From assembly GCF_018691265.1 (NCBI RefSeq), contig NW_024881313.1:33101518-33165517 (forward strand): 64,000 nucleotides of DNA, in the 5' to 3' direction. This document shows positions 40,276 through 52,015 of this stretch, one piece after another. The stretch's first letter is position 1. Every line of letters starts with the position of its first letter. The notes under the pieces were generated by a model, which was given only the letters and a program-made list of their open reading frames with translations, made no database searches and was not told where the DNA came from. The position numbers and the translations under genes are program-made. Source of the DNA: Tyto alba. Lineage: Eukaryota; Chordata; Aves; Strigiformes; Tytonidae.

Positions 40276-40850
40276 AGTCTGTCAGCTACAAATGAAACCC
40301 AGTGTGACTTCTAAATTAGAAAAAAAATCTGTAAAAAGTTCTAAATGCAGTAATATCTGGGATTCCTAGCTGTACTGTATTGCAGAAATGGATATTTAAT
40401 AACATCCCATCATTTTTATGAGCATTATGATGAAACAGTTTTGGATCCCCTCCATACGTAGCAGCACTAAAAGATTAATTTAGCATCTCTACATTTTGAA
40501 CTGGCATCTCACATGACTTTTGTACTCAAGTATAGTAACCACACTGCAACATCCTCCTACCCCCCTTACAAGATATAAATAAGCAGTATTGCCGTTTGAA
40601 GCATTCCCAAATTATTCCTAGTGTTTAAGGACAAAATGACTACATGGAATTTCCAAAATAACGTAGAAGTAAGTAACATGGACCGTGACATCCTGCCAGA
40701 AGCCTATTCTCAAGGTGAGAAAAATTCAAGCTGTGAACACCAGCTGGACCTGTTGCAGTAAGCATGGCTCCAGCCAAGGGCATGGCCATCTTCTGACTGA
40801 TGCCCAGGAGAAAGAAGATGGCAACGTTGTACCCATGTGATTAGAGATAC

Positions 40851-40928
40851 TTTTAGCCAATAATTGTGATAGTCTTGATTTAATGTCATGTTAATCTTCT
40901 TCCCTTTCCCACCAGCAGTTTGGTTCAT
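40851..40928 (-). CDS. Candidate alternative first coding exon of DPP6 (MNQTAG N-terminus)
   Basis: Twenty-six codons run from an ATG to a GT (AAA|GTATCT) in phase 0, the phase needed to join exon 2 about 6.3 kb downstream. The peptide begins MNQTAGGKGKKINMTLNQDY and ends HNYWLK. The first five residues equal the MNQTA motif I recall at the start of DPP10a and DPP6a, variants reported to speed Kv4 inactivation. Beyond Gly6 it does not resemble the mammalian peptides I remember. A TATAAAA sequence sits 29 bases before the ATG, too close for a normal leader from that TATA. The Kozak context is weak (T at -3), and the donor is only moderate. A TTACAG just before the ATG could alternatively be an acceptor. 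This may be a true isoform start or a coincidence. Confidence 0.25.
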
Positions 40929-40950
40929 TCATCTGCTGTAACCTAGATGT

Positions 40951-40957
40951 TTTTATA
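40951..40957 (-). promoter_or_regulatory. TATA-like box upstream of the MNQTAG frame
   Basis: TATAAAA on the minus strand lies 29 bases before the candidate ATG. A start about 30 bases downstream would fall at the ATG itself, so it would fit only an almost leaderless transcript or use of the later in-frame Met14. It may be chance in AT-rich DNA. Confidence 0.15.
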
Positions 40958-43900
40958 GCACCTGGCGCAGTGGGACTGTGAATCCTCACAGGAGCCCTTT
41001 GCTGCTACTGTATTTCAAGTCATAATTAAAGATCCATTCCCAATAGTGACAGAGCCCATAAAATCAACAGAATTTCTTTGATTTTATTTCAGTGTTTGAT
41101 AAAAGCACACACACTTATCCACTAAAATAGAACCAAATCATCTCCTCGGGTGAAGTATATGTCATGGCACCAGTAAAACTTGGTTTGATGCTTAGAATTT
41201 TATTCCATAAGAGTCTGTGTTATCATCAGATCTGTGAAAAGGCTTGGCAAGCCCAAATGCCACAGATTATATCACTGATCCCAGGACCGCTGTATGCCAC
41301 AGTACTTGCTTAGCTCCAGTTTTTCCATTATAATGCTCTGACAGCTTGGCTCCCTCCAAACTGAGCTGCAACGCACACATGAGCCTTGAAACAGTTCATA
41401 CCCACACAGAAAGCATCTGCAAAAGGTGATGCTGCCAAGGCATGCCAGGATGACATCTCCCTACTCTATTTCTTGAAGAATTATGATCTCAAGAAATGGG
41501 AAAAGATGCTTTTCTGCAATATTTGAGAGTTTGGCAAAACGACCTCTCAGCTTTGTCATCTCTCCTAATTCCAACAAAATGCCATTCTGCATACATTTAT
41601 AAACAGGCTACTACATTTTTTACTGAAACTATATTCAGAAAAAAAGAAAATATCATTCAATTTATGACTCTGAACACCAAGGAAGAATTTGTGATAAGGG
41701 AAGTAGTGAGGTGTTTAACCTCCCTGGGTAGAAAGACAGCATTAGAAATTCTGTTTAATATTATATTTTACTAACTCCTAGGCATTTTTTTTCCTGTAAT
41801 TGAGTTTGTAAATAATTTGCTTCTGAATGGTACACGAAGGAAAACACAAGGTGAACAAAATTTAATTCCTAAGTAATTTGTTTGGGAACAACATAAGAAA
41901 GAGCTGTGAAGACAGCCAAGCTCTGAGGCCACTGCACTGCAGAGACAGTGGGAAGAGGAAAACGAAAACCAAGTGTATAGCAGGGGGGAGAAGACAAGTT
42001 TATCAATTTCATTTTGCACTTTTCTGAGGTGTCCATCAAACTCAGGATGCAGAAATTGCACTGTGTGCTAAGGAAGTAAAAATTAACTTGCCAGGTTACT
42101 TGCAAACACTTCTGTGATACAGTAATTATTATATGAATTCATGCGTGAATTAAAGCAGCTGGGGCTAGGGGAGGATGGCTCCTCTGCTGATCGACATATG
42201 TAACTCTCATTACCATGCATCAAAGCTTCATGCATGTATGGGGAAATAAAAAAACAGAAAGAAAAAGAGAAGCAGCCTCAGTACAATCTACCATGCCAAC
42301 CACCATCTATCGTTACTATTTGAAATACATCAGCTGCTTTTTGTTCAAAATACATTTCTCTCATTATCACTTCTTACAGGATGGTGGAGGATTAAGGATT
42401 TCAGATGATGTCCCTGGCTGGCGTGAGGGCTGTAAGGTGACAGCTCCTGAAGGTCCCACGGCCTTGGGAGCAGTTGGGCAAACCAGGTCAGGGATGGGAT
42501 TGACCCCCGGGTCCTGGAGTTACATGGGGAGGTGAGGGACAGACAGACCAAGGGGCAGGAGGATGGCGTGGGATGGCACTGTGGGGAGAAGGGGGCTGCA
42601 CTGACAATTCAGAGCTTTTAGGGGCAGAGAACATTAGATCAGGGTCCATAATAACGGGATTTCAAAAGTAATGAAAATTACCTGAACCTCCATGACAAGA
42701 TGCAACATAAAATTCTTTTATGTACTGAACAAGGAAAAATTTCCAAGCTAACAAGCATGTGATGATAAAATCTGGTTTGTATGCTCACTAAAAGACTTAC
42801 TGAATTTAGTAAAGTACCAGTAAAAATCACATATTTCTGTGTCTGTGGAATTTGAACGACACATGCTTTACATAAAAGTTGAGTTCAGCAGAAAAAAATA
42901 AATTCCTCAAATAAGCCAGTAGGATCTCTTAAGAAAGAAAAGTTCCTCCCCATTTCAAGTCAGAACCTTCCCTTATTGAGGTCAATAACAACATTTTTGG
43001 TAGTACTCCTGAGTTCTTTAATATCTTCCACATATCATAATTAATCAGATAATGGTGCCAGATTTCTCAAGCATCTAAGTATCCTATTAAAATCAAAGTA
43101 CAGTGTAGGAGGTGTGTAAAATGTAAACTCCAGAGTTATTCTGGATACTAAAATTCACAGATAACTTTTATGCGTCTTTTCCACAAATTTTATTTCAAGC
43201 ACCAGTCAGCTACTGTTTTGAAAAGTACAAATTGTTTGGTATATGGGTGTTTCAAAGACAACACAATTGCATTATTCATCACTGTAGCAATATTTATATT
43301 AAGATGCTACCTATCTTACAATTTTACTTTTAAGACAATCTTAATTTTCTGTTGTTTCTAGGATCAAGTTCTATTTGATGTGTGGGTCTCTAATGCTTTA
43401 TATATCCGTAGTATGTCGCCAAGATTTTAATGAAAATTATAGAAGGAATATTCTTCTCTGATACAAATGTTAGCAATGTTGAGCAATGAAAAAACAATGT
43501 GTAATTGTGGGCTGTATTTTACACAATGCTTTTAAATGAAAAGACATTAGCTGTTCTTGGAGTAGGAGGCAGTGTGAAAGCTCTTCTCTCCCAGCTAAGT
43601 CCCCTTTCCCCAGACTGCAGAGCCGAGATCTTTTTGCTTAGTCTCTCTCCCTTTCTTCTCATCTCCTGAATCTTTCATTCCTGGTTTCATAAGTAAATAT
43701 GAATCAGTAAATAAATCACAACAAAACCTGTTCTCTTGTCCCAGAGGCAAGTGGCGGAGCACACCTCTCACCCACAACAGCCAAACCCTCTTACACTGCA
43801 GTGCAGCATGACCATATCACAACTTTTTTACCGAAACAGTCCCTGGCCCGTTCTGAACCGCAGGCTTTGCTGCAGAATTCCTGGGGCAGTCCTGCTAGTA

Positions 43901-44941
43901 ATGGGCCAAAACTGTGCTTGGGAGCATGCTAACAAACTACACCAGCGATCACCTGTGCTTGGTCCCCTGCACCCCTCCAGGTTACTTCACCATATAAAGG
44001 CAGCCCTAAACTTCACCTGAATCCCAAATCTGAAATCTAAAGTCCCCAACTCACCCCCAGTTCTACAATTCTTATTCTTAAGGAAAATAACTTCCATGAG
44101 CTTGTACCGTTACTCAGGCAGAAGTAAGGAGCAAGGGACACAACAGCAAAAGGAGGGCTGTCTTTTCCATTTTTATAATGTTAACTATTTCTTTCAGGCT
44201 AGCAGCAACCTGTGCTGACTTCTGAGAGCATTGCCTGGATGATGAGGCAGGGACCAGACTCCACGGGCTGCAAGACTGTCCTCAAAATAGCTGGGAGACA
44301 TCTCAGTTCTCCTAATGCAATTTGCTTGAGCTTTCCTAAGATACTCTTAAACCAGAAACCACTTCATGGATATCCCGATTTGGTGTTTATGAAATTAAAA
44401 AGAAAAAAAAAAAAAAAAGTCTTAATTCCCCCTGGACCTTGTCCAGCTCTAGCTTAGGAAAACTGTAGTTTGAAGAATTACAGCTCTTTGAAGGGTGTTC
44501 GGGCTTTTGGTGTGAAATGCCAGGAGGCTGGCTCAGCACCGAGTGCTGCTGTCAGGCAAAGTGACTCCAAGGTCTCCAAAGGTTTACGAGTCTCATGCTT
44601 GGTCTGTTTTAATTGATTTCTATTTTTACTAGGGTTCTCACAGCACATTACAAAGAGCTTTGCAAAGTCGTTTATTTTAATTTTCAAAAGTTTCTGGGTG
44701 GCAGTAAACACAACCAACAAACAGTAAGTAATTTTTCCTAGGGAAAGCAAGATGCCAACTTTCTTTCCCATACTGAGCTGTGTTAACTGTATCACAGCAT
44801 CACAAGAGCATGACTCCTTGTATCAAAAGAACACTTTTCTTGTTCATTTTTAATTTGAAAGAAATATCCTTAATTCAATACAACACTGAGACTCAGAAAG
44901 TGAATTACAGAATGGAACTGAAACATCCACATTCCCATTCC

Positions 44942-44964
44942 AAAAAAAAAAAAAAAAAAAAAAA
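44942..44964 (+). repeat. Poly-A tract
   Basis: A run of about 23 A. A shorter A run of about 16 lies 540 bp to the left at 44403-44418. Confidence 0.8.
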
Positions 44965-47870
44965 GCAAAACTGGCTGACACACAAATTGCAGGTTTTTTT
45001 TCTCACAGATCTATTTCATAAGGGTCACTGCCACCCAGCAGCAAAGCCACTGCATTATTATGGTCATTTTTAATCTCCCTGCACAATTCATGTTAGCATC
45101 TTAACAGCACTGACAAAAGCACCTCTTCTGAATCATGCTGCTGGTTTATCTGTCTGCTTTTGACTGGCTTCAAGCTGTAAAGTTTCTGCTGTAATCAAAA
45201 TTCTTCCTTTAATTTTGTGACAATCTTATTTCTGATGTCAAAAGTGTGAGACTATGGGTTAGAAAGGTCCTTTTTGTATTTGAAACTGAAGTTAAATGTA
45301 GAGATATCATATTGATTTAAACATGCTGTAGGATTTGAAAAGGGAAGAATGACCCAAGCAGACACGGTGACTTGTGTGTGGTAGTTTCATTGGATCCCGT
45401 GAAAAAATGCACCAGAGATGGGAAGGAAAAAGGCAAGTGTCCAAGAAAGGAGTTTCTTCTCCGTACCTCACCAACCTGTTATTCTCTCAAGAAGCAGGAT
45501 TTGGCTTCTGAAAATAAGGGGTCTCAGCAGACCCAGCAGGCAGAGAGAGCCATGCCCACATTTCTGTACAGTGCTTAGTGGAGCTTCAGACCAATTCCTT
45601 CTCTAAATACACCTAAAAAAGTCCTCAATCTTCATCTCCCTGTCCATCTCACTCACTTTGCAAGACTTGAAGACATCCTAAACTCATGTGATGCTGCAAT
45701 GAACCTTTCAGTATAGAATTCCCTGCCAAGTATCCCATCCAGCCCTCTCGTGGTGCTGCAAACATCGCATTGTACCATGCCCAGGCCAATGTTCTCAGAG
45801 GTGTTCAGATCCTTAATTGCCTGTGGATTCACCAGGAGTCAGGCACAGAAACACTCCTGAGGACCTCGGCTTTGGTGCCTCTCTTCTCCCCGTCTAAATT
45901 CAAAGATAAGTCTCTTCCGTAACCAATAAAAGAGTTCAGGAGTGATCAGATATGCAGCAGTGAGAGAAGGAAAATGATGGGGGCTAGAGCACCGGTATTT
46001 TTAAAGAGAAGAGCATTAGCACAGCCAGGATTTCATTTACCATGTGAAAAATCTGTCCAGAGCAGAATGGGAACTCTACCAATTAATATACTCTACAGAT
46101 GTGTCTCTCCAATAAACAGAGTTACAGGATCATTTTTCTTTGACACACGCCACAAGGGAATGAAAAGGTTAATGTAGTGTGTGTAAGTGCTTTTTTAAAA
46201 ATCAATTTAAGGGAATTTTCTCTGCTATAAATTAGGCTCTGGCACCAGGGAAAACCATCAAACTCAAATTAAAAAAAAAGGAACAAAAGAATTTAATTTA
46301 AAGGTACTTTGTTATTGCATTGTTCATTGGTGCACACACAAAAATCAGTAACAAGCATTTCATTTTTACATTCTTTGATTACAAAAAGGCTGTTATCAGT
46401 GAAAGATAATGTTGAATCATAATTAGAAGCAGGATGCTCCCTCTTACCAGTCTGCACAGCTTAACATTTTCTGTAATGCAATATAAAGTTATTTTGGTTA
46501 GAAATCCCAGTTGTCAGCGCTCCTCACGTTCACCAGATTGCGACCCCTCTACCTCCAGTCACTTCTGTATACTGAGAAAAATCAGGGTTTGGCTTCTCAA
46601 CTCAAGACTTCCCATTCAGCAAGCTCTTACACTGGCCCTTCTGCAGCTGAGAACATGAAGAAATTTAAGGGCAGAAATGATTATGCTGTTGGACTCATGG
46701 TACCTGTATAGAAGACCTGAACCAAAGTTTTCAGATTTCCACTAATCTTAAGTTACAGGAAAGCAAACCTCAGCTGAAATCCTGCTTTTTCAAGGTGGCT
46801 AAAACAGCTCCCATAACTTCACAGCATTGTCACAGGCTCTCAATTCCCCATTATATGTGTTGCAAACTATGGACTCCTTTCCTCTTCATAACAACTATAC
46901 ATAGGGTATCTTCTTTACCTGAAGAGGACACCCAGTAGTACAGTGACATTCACACTCAAAGCTACAATAAGAACATGTCCTCGAGGTGACAGAGCTCCAC
47001 ATGATGTTTCCCAAAACTATCACCAGTCATAGCCCTTGTGCTTTTCTCAAGTGACATTTGCTGTCACCAAACTCAGGAATTGAAAGGTGGCGCTGAGGAC
47101 AGCAAGATTTTATGACATGTTCTGTGTCAATGAAGTGAAGAAAGAATATGACACAACTGATCTGTGCTCATACATTGGCTTCTGTGATGGTTGCCAAAAG
47201 ATATCAGCAGCACAATGAAGGGACAGAAAGGTCATATGAGCTACTCCAGATAAATCAGCTGTGTTATTTTCCTTCCACTTCACACTTCATTGACATAAAT
47301 ACCTGTGTCATTCCCCTTGTGTATTCAGCATCCTTTCATCTGGTCCATCACTGAAACCTTCCTCTATACAGAGCAGTTAATTGTCAATGTAAAGAATCTG
47401 TTATTTAATGATGACAGATAAATCTTCAACCATTGCCAAATGTTGCTTTGAGAAAGCCTTGAAGAAGAGAGGTCAAAGCTCATCTGCTCTTGGCATTTTA
47501 CTCTCCTGCACTGTCCCCCACATTGCTGATCATGCTCCACACTGCACTGCCTGTCCCTTCACAGTATTGTGGGATTTTCTACCTCTCTCCATAAATTCTT
47601 CACCTGTTGGCAAAGTCAATAGTACGTGATTATATATTACTATAGTCTTTTTAGACCATTTATTCCCTCCTCTTATAGATGGTTTGAGCTATCAATGAAG
47701 GGAACGGTGTCAAGTGTTATTCTTTCACTTGCCAGAATAAAACACAATGGCAAAGCCCACCACTTTACCTAAAAATTGAAAACAAACCGACAAGCAAGCC
47801 ATGGTACTAAAATATTTGCAGTCCTTTTTGTCATCTTCATTTAGACAAGACCAACGAGGGAGGCAGGATT

Positions 47871-47896
47871 AAAAAAAAAAAAAAAAAAAAAAAAAA
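47871..47896 (+). repeat. Poly-A tract
   Basis: A run of about 26 A, the longest in the window, followed about 60 bp later by a short AT dinucleotide run at 47960-47974. Confidence 0.8.
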
Positions 47897-47959
47897 GAAA
47901 TTAAAATAATTAGACTTGCACAGATTCATTCACTGCATTACATTACTGCAGCAGAGAAG

Positions 47960-47974
47960 TATATATATATATAT
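47960..47974 (+). repeat. Short AT dinucleotide repeat
   Basis: About seven TA units ending at TATATGTACTT. A short microsatellite. Confidence 0.7.
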
Positions 47975-48401
47975 GTACTTCTATTATACGTATACACAAA
48001 CTTCTCTTTTTTTCTTTCCACATCTTGGCATGGGAAAACAGACTCACCCTCTACACACACACCTACTTAGGTCTGTATGAGAAGTAATTTCTTTTTTACA
48101 CATTAATTTTCACCTCCTTTGAAAGGTGAATCAAACTGTCCTTTTGTCAGCAAAGTGGAGATGGACCTTGGCTCCTCTAAGGAAACACCTCACAAGTCAA
48201 TAGCTGCAGCCCCTTCCCTGTTGGGTAGGACCAAGCAACAACAGCAAACTGCAGCAGAGGTTTATTGTTTCAGCTAATCCCCTCCCCATATGGTGCGGGA
48301 CTATCACAGGTAGTGAATAATTAATGAAAAATATGTCTGATCAGAAGTTCAAAAGAATCTGAGGAATTGCAGAAGTAAAAGTGGTTTTATGGTTTGGGTC
48401 A

Positions 48402-48471
48402 TTTTTTTTTTTTGGTTGTTTTTTTTTTTTTGGTTGGTCGGTTGGTTTTTTTCCTTTTCTTTATTTTTTTT
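48402..48471 (+). repeat. T-rich low-complexity tract with TTGG units
   Basis: Runs of T are interrupted by GGTTG and GGTTGGTCGGTTGG. Open frames across this stretch on either strand are products of low complexity. Confidence 0.8.
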
Positions 48472-51400
48472 CACGAGCTTTTTTGGTCTCATGGGGAAAA
48501 AGACACCTTTAAATCTGAAAGCACACCCCATTGCCACATGTGCTTCTGACAGTACGATGGTTGTTGGTGTGATACATCTGCCCTCTGTCTCCAGTAGCTC
48601 ACTAGGGCACCTTGAACTGTGCTGTCTTTGAAACATGGATCTCAGTGCTGCAACACCTGCCTGAGGAGCTGGGATAAGTGCTGGGGCAGTCAGCCTGGGC
48701 TAAGCTCTTGCAGCCACATGCTCTTGGGACCCCAGCGAGCTATCTTAAAGCTAGGACTTGGGACAGTGACTGCAAAGCAGGCGTTCTCTCATTTACTTTT
48801 TAGTAGTAGGAGGATGGAGGAGGAAAAATTATGTTTTATGACCTCTTCCTGTTAGAAAGAAATATGATAAGGCTGTGTCTTAGTGCTCAACACTTTTTTG
48901 TGGTCTTGAAATAGAAAAGGAAAAGCATTGCTTTTTTTGTACACAGCATTTTGCCTTCGTAAAATCTTGCTATCATAGACTGATAATGTAAAATGAAAAA
49001 GACATATTATTTTCAGGAAACCTCATAGCAAATTAATGGGGCACTACAAACCCCAGATTGTTCTTTTTTTCATTTTCTTGGCATGAATTTAACAAAAAAA
49101 AAAAAAAATCAGAATCTAGTTCATTCTCTTACATAACACTTTGGGAAAGACTTAAAATTCACATCAACAGTATCTCATTCCTACTTTTCCCTTAATTTCC
49201 ATTTTGTTTAATGGCTTCATCACTATTTATTTGTGACTTCAGTATTTTTTCCCCTCCTGAGAGAGAGAAAAACTCTTCTGGGTAATAGGACAAAGAGCTG
49301 GAATTTTCTCCTGTTGTGCTTCTGTAAAAAAAAAATATATATATTAACAAAGAAACTCTTTTGCAGGGAATAAGCCCGGTTCTACTTTTTTCCCTGGAGT
49401 CTGATAACATGGTTCCAGCAATGCCAAGAGTCAAGATGCAAGTGCCACATGAGGAGGTACTCTCAGCACGAGTTACAGAGTCACACAGCACATCCCCTTT
49501 GCAGGCTGAAGACATGAAGTGTAAAATAATCAATCTTCCAAGGTCCTAACAAGCCCCTGTGTTACAGGATGTACCATGCAGTCACCTTCTAGAACAACAA
49601 AAAATGTCTGGCACAGATAGAAAAGACAGCTAGAGGCTTGTACAAAATTTCTTTTTGAAATTACAGGAGGTACTTAACCTTTGTCCTATAACTTTTCATA
49701 GAAAATGAGAACATTTGTCATCCAGGCAGGAAGTCATTATCCCCCATGGGAATGAAAGATGTCTTGATATAATCCTGATCGTTTGACAACAAGACTTCGC
49801 AACTCAGACACCCTCAAAATACGAATCTACAAAACGCCCATGCTTGGGTTCATGCTGAACATGGACTTCCCAAGAGGCTCCTGTATTCTGTACCATCCAC
49901 ATTGTACATTGCTCTTAGTTACAACTCAACTAATTTCTCACTTACATTAAGCCTTATATTAAGAGTTTAAATTCCTAAACCAGCAAGTGAATCTTTTGCA
50001 GAAAAAAATATGTGGAAAATCCCAAATGAGAAAAATGGCTGAAAAAAGTTTCATTTGCATAGACCTTTTCATGCTTGCACTAGTTCAATTTTCTGATTTT
50101 GGACAAATTCCTCTCCCCATCAGTCAATCACTCCATGGAAGAAGTGACTAATCATGCATGGTGGGAGCCCACAGTACGGATTCAGTTCTTGATCCAGTAA
50201 TGGACAATTTGTTAACCTCACTTAGTAGTGATGCTAACTCCCTTATCTGCATCTTCCTACTTCCTCACTGATTTGTAGCTTTTGCTGCCAGTTTTCTCCA
50301 TAGTTTTCCATTTCATAGTGTGAGGAGATGGGACACCCTCATTCTAGGAAAATAGATTTGTGGGAAAAATGGAGGGTTTACTAGGTCATCTATACAAGAT
50401 ATTTGGGTAATTACATCAAAAGCAGGACTATGTTGTTAAAAGCCATTTAGATGCCTGATTGCTCTCAGTTTCCCAAACATCTGTAAAAATTGATGCCCCG
50501 ATTCCTAAGCACCTCTCCATTTGCAACAGTACCTTTTAAGAGCCATATTCCTACTGGTTTCCTGCTCACATACAGCAAAAAACATGACCTCCCGCAAGGG
50601 TTTTGAGGTAGAGGAGTAGCCTTTGAAGGTCAGCCTAACACGAGAGGTTTGCTGGCCAGGGCACAGAGCAAGGGTGCAGCTCCCCTTATTTTTGCTCAGC
50701 ACGAGAGGTCAAGCTCACCCGCGGCACACCAGCCTCCCCGCTCTGCTCTCACGTGCCAGCGATGTCTCCTGTGAAGCTGTGGCCAGACAGCAAAAACACA
50801 GGGTCCTGCGCTGCAGCTGGTCTTGTATCCGTGCCCACAGGCAGCTCATCTGTGGTGTGAGCAGCAAGTGGGGAGGGTAAGGGTATCATTTCAAGTAAAA
50901 GGAATAGGTGGTTACAGCTAATCAACTGTCTTCATCGCCTTGTCAGGACAGGAGCATTTGAACTCGGCTTGAAGTATACCATCGGGCATGCTGTCTGTTA
51001 TCTGCTGTTCTGCACAGGTAGATGCACTCCGTGTATTTTATTAGCTCCTGTTACACTGCATGAATGGATACCACATACAGTTCCAGCTTACCACTTTAAT
51101 TATCAATTATTAAAACATTTGTTGCAGAGGGAAGAAGAATCACGTTTCCCTCTGCTGCTGCTGGGATGATTGCAGCAGCCACAGCAAACTGCCTGAGCAT
51201 CTTTCACGGAGTCTGGTTCAGCAAAGACCACTGCCATGGGAGGACACAGGATCAGCAAGAGGTGGGGATGTTTGGCCTGCCTGATAATGGGGCTGCACTT
51301 GGAATCAGCCTCCAGAAAAATGCTTCCCATGTCCAATAGGGATGACATCTACCTGTCCAGATGGCATCCATCACCCTCTGTGCATCATTTAAGCTCTGAG

Positions 51401-51487
51401 CTTAAAGGGACAGTGTGTGGTGTACAGGGATGATGTGTGCAGTTCTTCCAAATTGTGTCATTCATGTGTGCATGTAGGCATTTATAA

Positions 51488-51510
51488 TTTTTTTTTTTTT
51501 TTTTTTTTTA
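51488..51510 (+). repeat. Poly-T tract
   Basis: A run of about 23 T followed by AAGGGAAATG. Confidence 0.8.
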
Positions 51511-51954
51511 AGGGAAATGTGGAAAATTAAGCAAAGGAATGGAAAATATATAACTTCCCAAAAAGTAAAACATGACTGTTATACTTAGGTTTGGTTGTCT
51601 GTCTATGTTTTATTAAGTAACTGCACAGTGTGCCTTGGAGTATTGTTGATTTCTTCATCTAAATATAAATTTAACACTACATATTATGTGCAGCTTCTAA
51701 AATCAGTAACTGTATTTAATACTTTACTAAATCCTTCTGGTACCAATTAAGAAATGCTGCTGTCAGTTCATGAATCATACTGCACTATGGCTTTTCTGCC
51801 TCCTTTCCGATAGGATGCTCTCCTCCGTCCACAGGGAAGACACTGACAGGAAAGGGCAATGGTTTCCTTTGGCCCCACACGCGCCATAGGCTCAGCTGTA
51901 GATGAACTCAGCAAAGTATTTAATGGGATGCCTTTTTGTAGTAGGGAAACCACT

Positions 51955-52015
51955 TAAATTTGTGCTCAAGTCCCATGGACTTCAGTGGGATGCACATAGG
52001 AGTGCTTAGGCACTT
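51955..52015 (+). repeat. Possible old amniote repeat fragment
   Basis: CTCAAGTCCCATGGACTTCA followed by GTGGGATGCACATAGGAGTG and CTTAGGCAC resembles the CCCATTGACTTCAATGGGA block shared by old reptile and bird repeats. No boundaries are visible. Confidence 0.3.

Noticed and set aside
44942..47896. Long poly-A tracts as tails of processed pseudogenes
   Set aside because: No recognisable coding or mRNA-like sequence precedes them and no target-site duplications were seen.
48349..48636. Open frames on both strands over the T-rich tract at 48.4 kb
   Set aside because: They are translations of low-complexity T/G sequence (Phe/Trp on one strand, Lys/Gln on the other).
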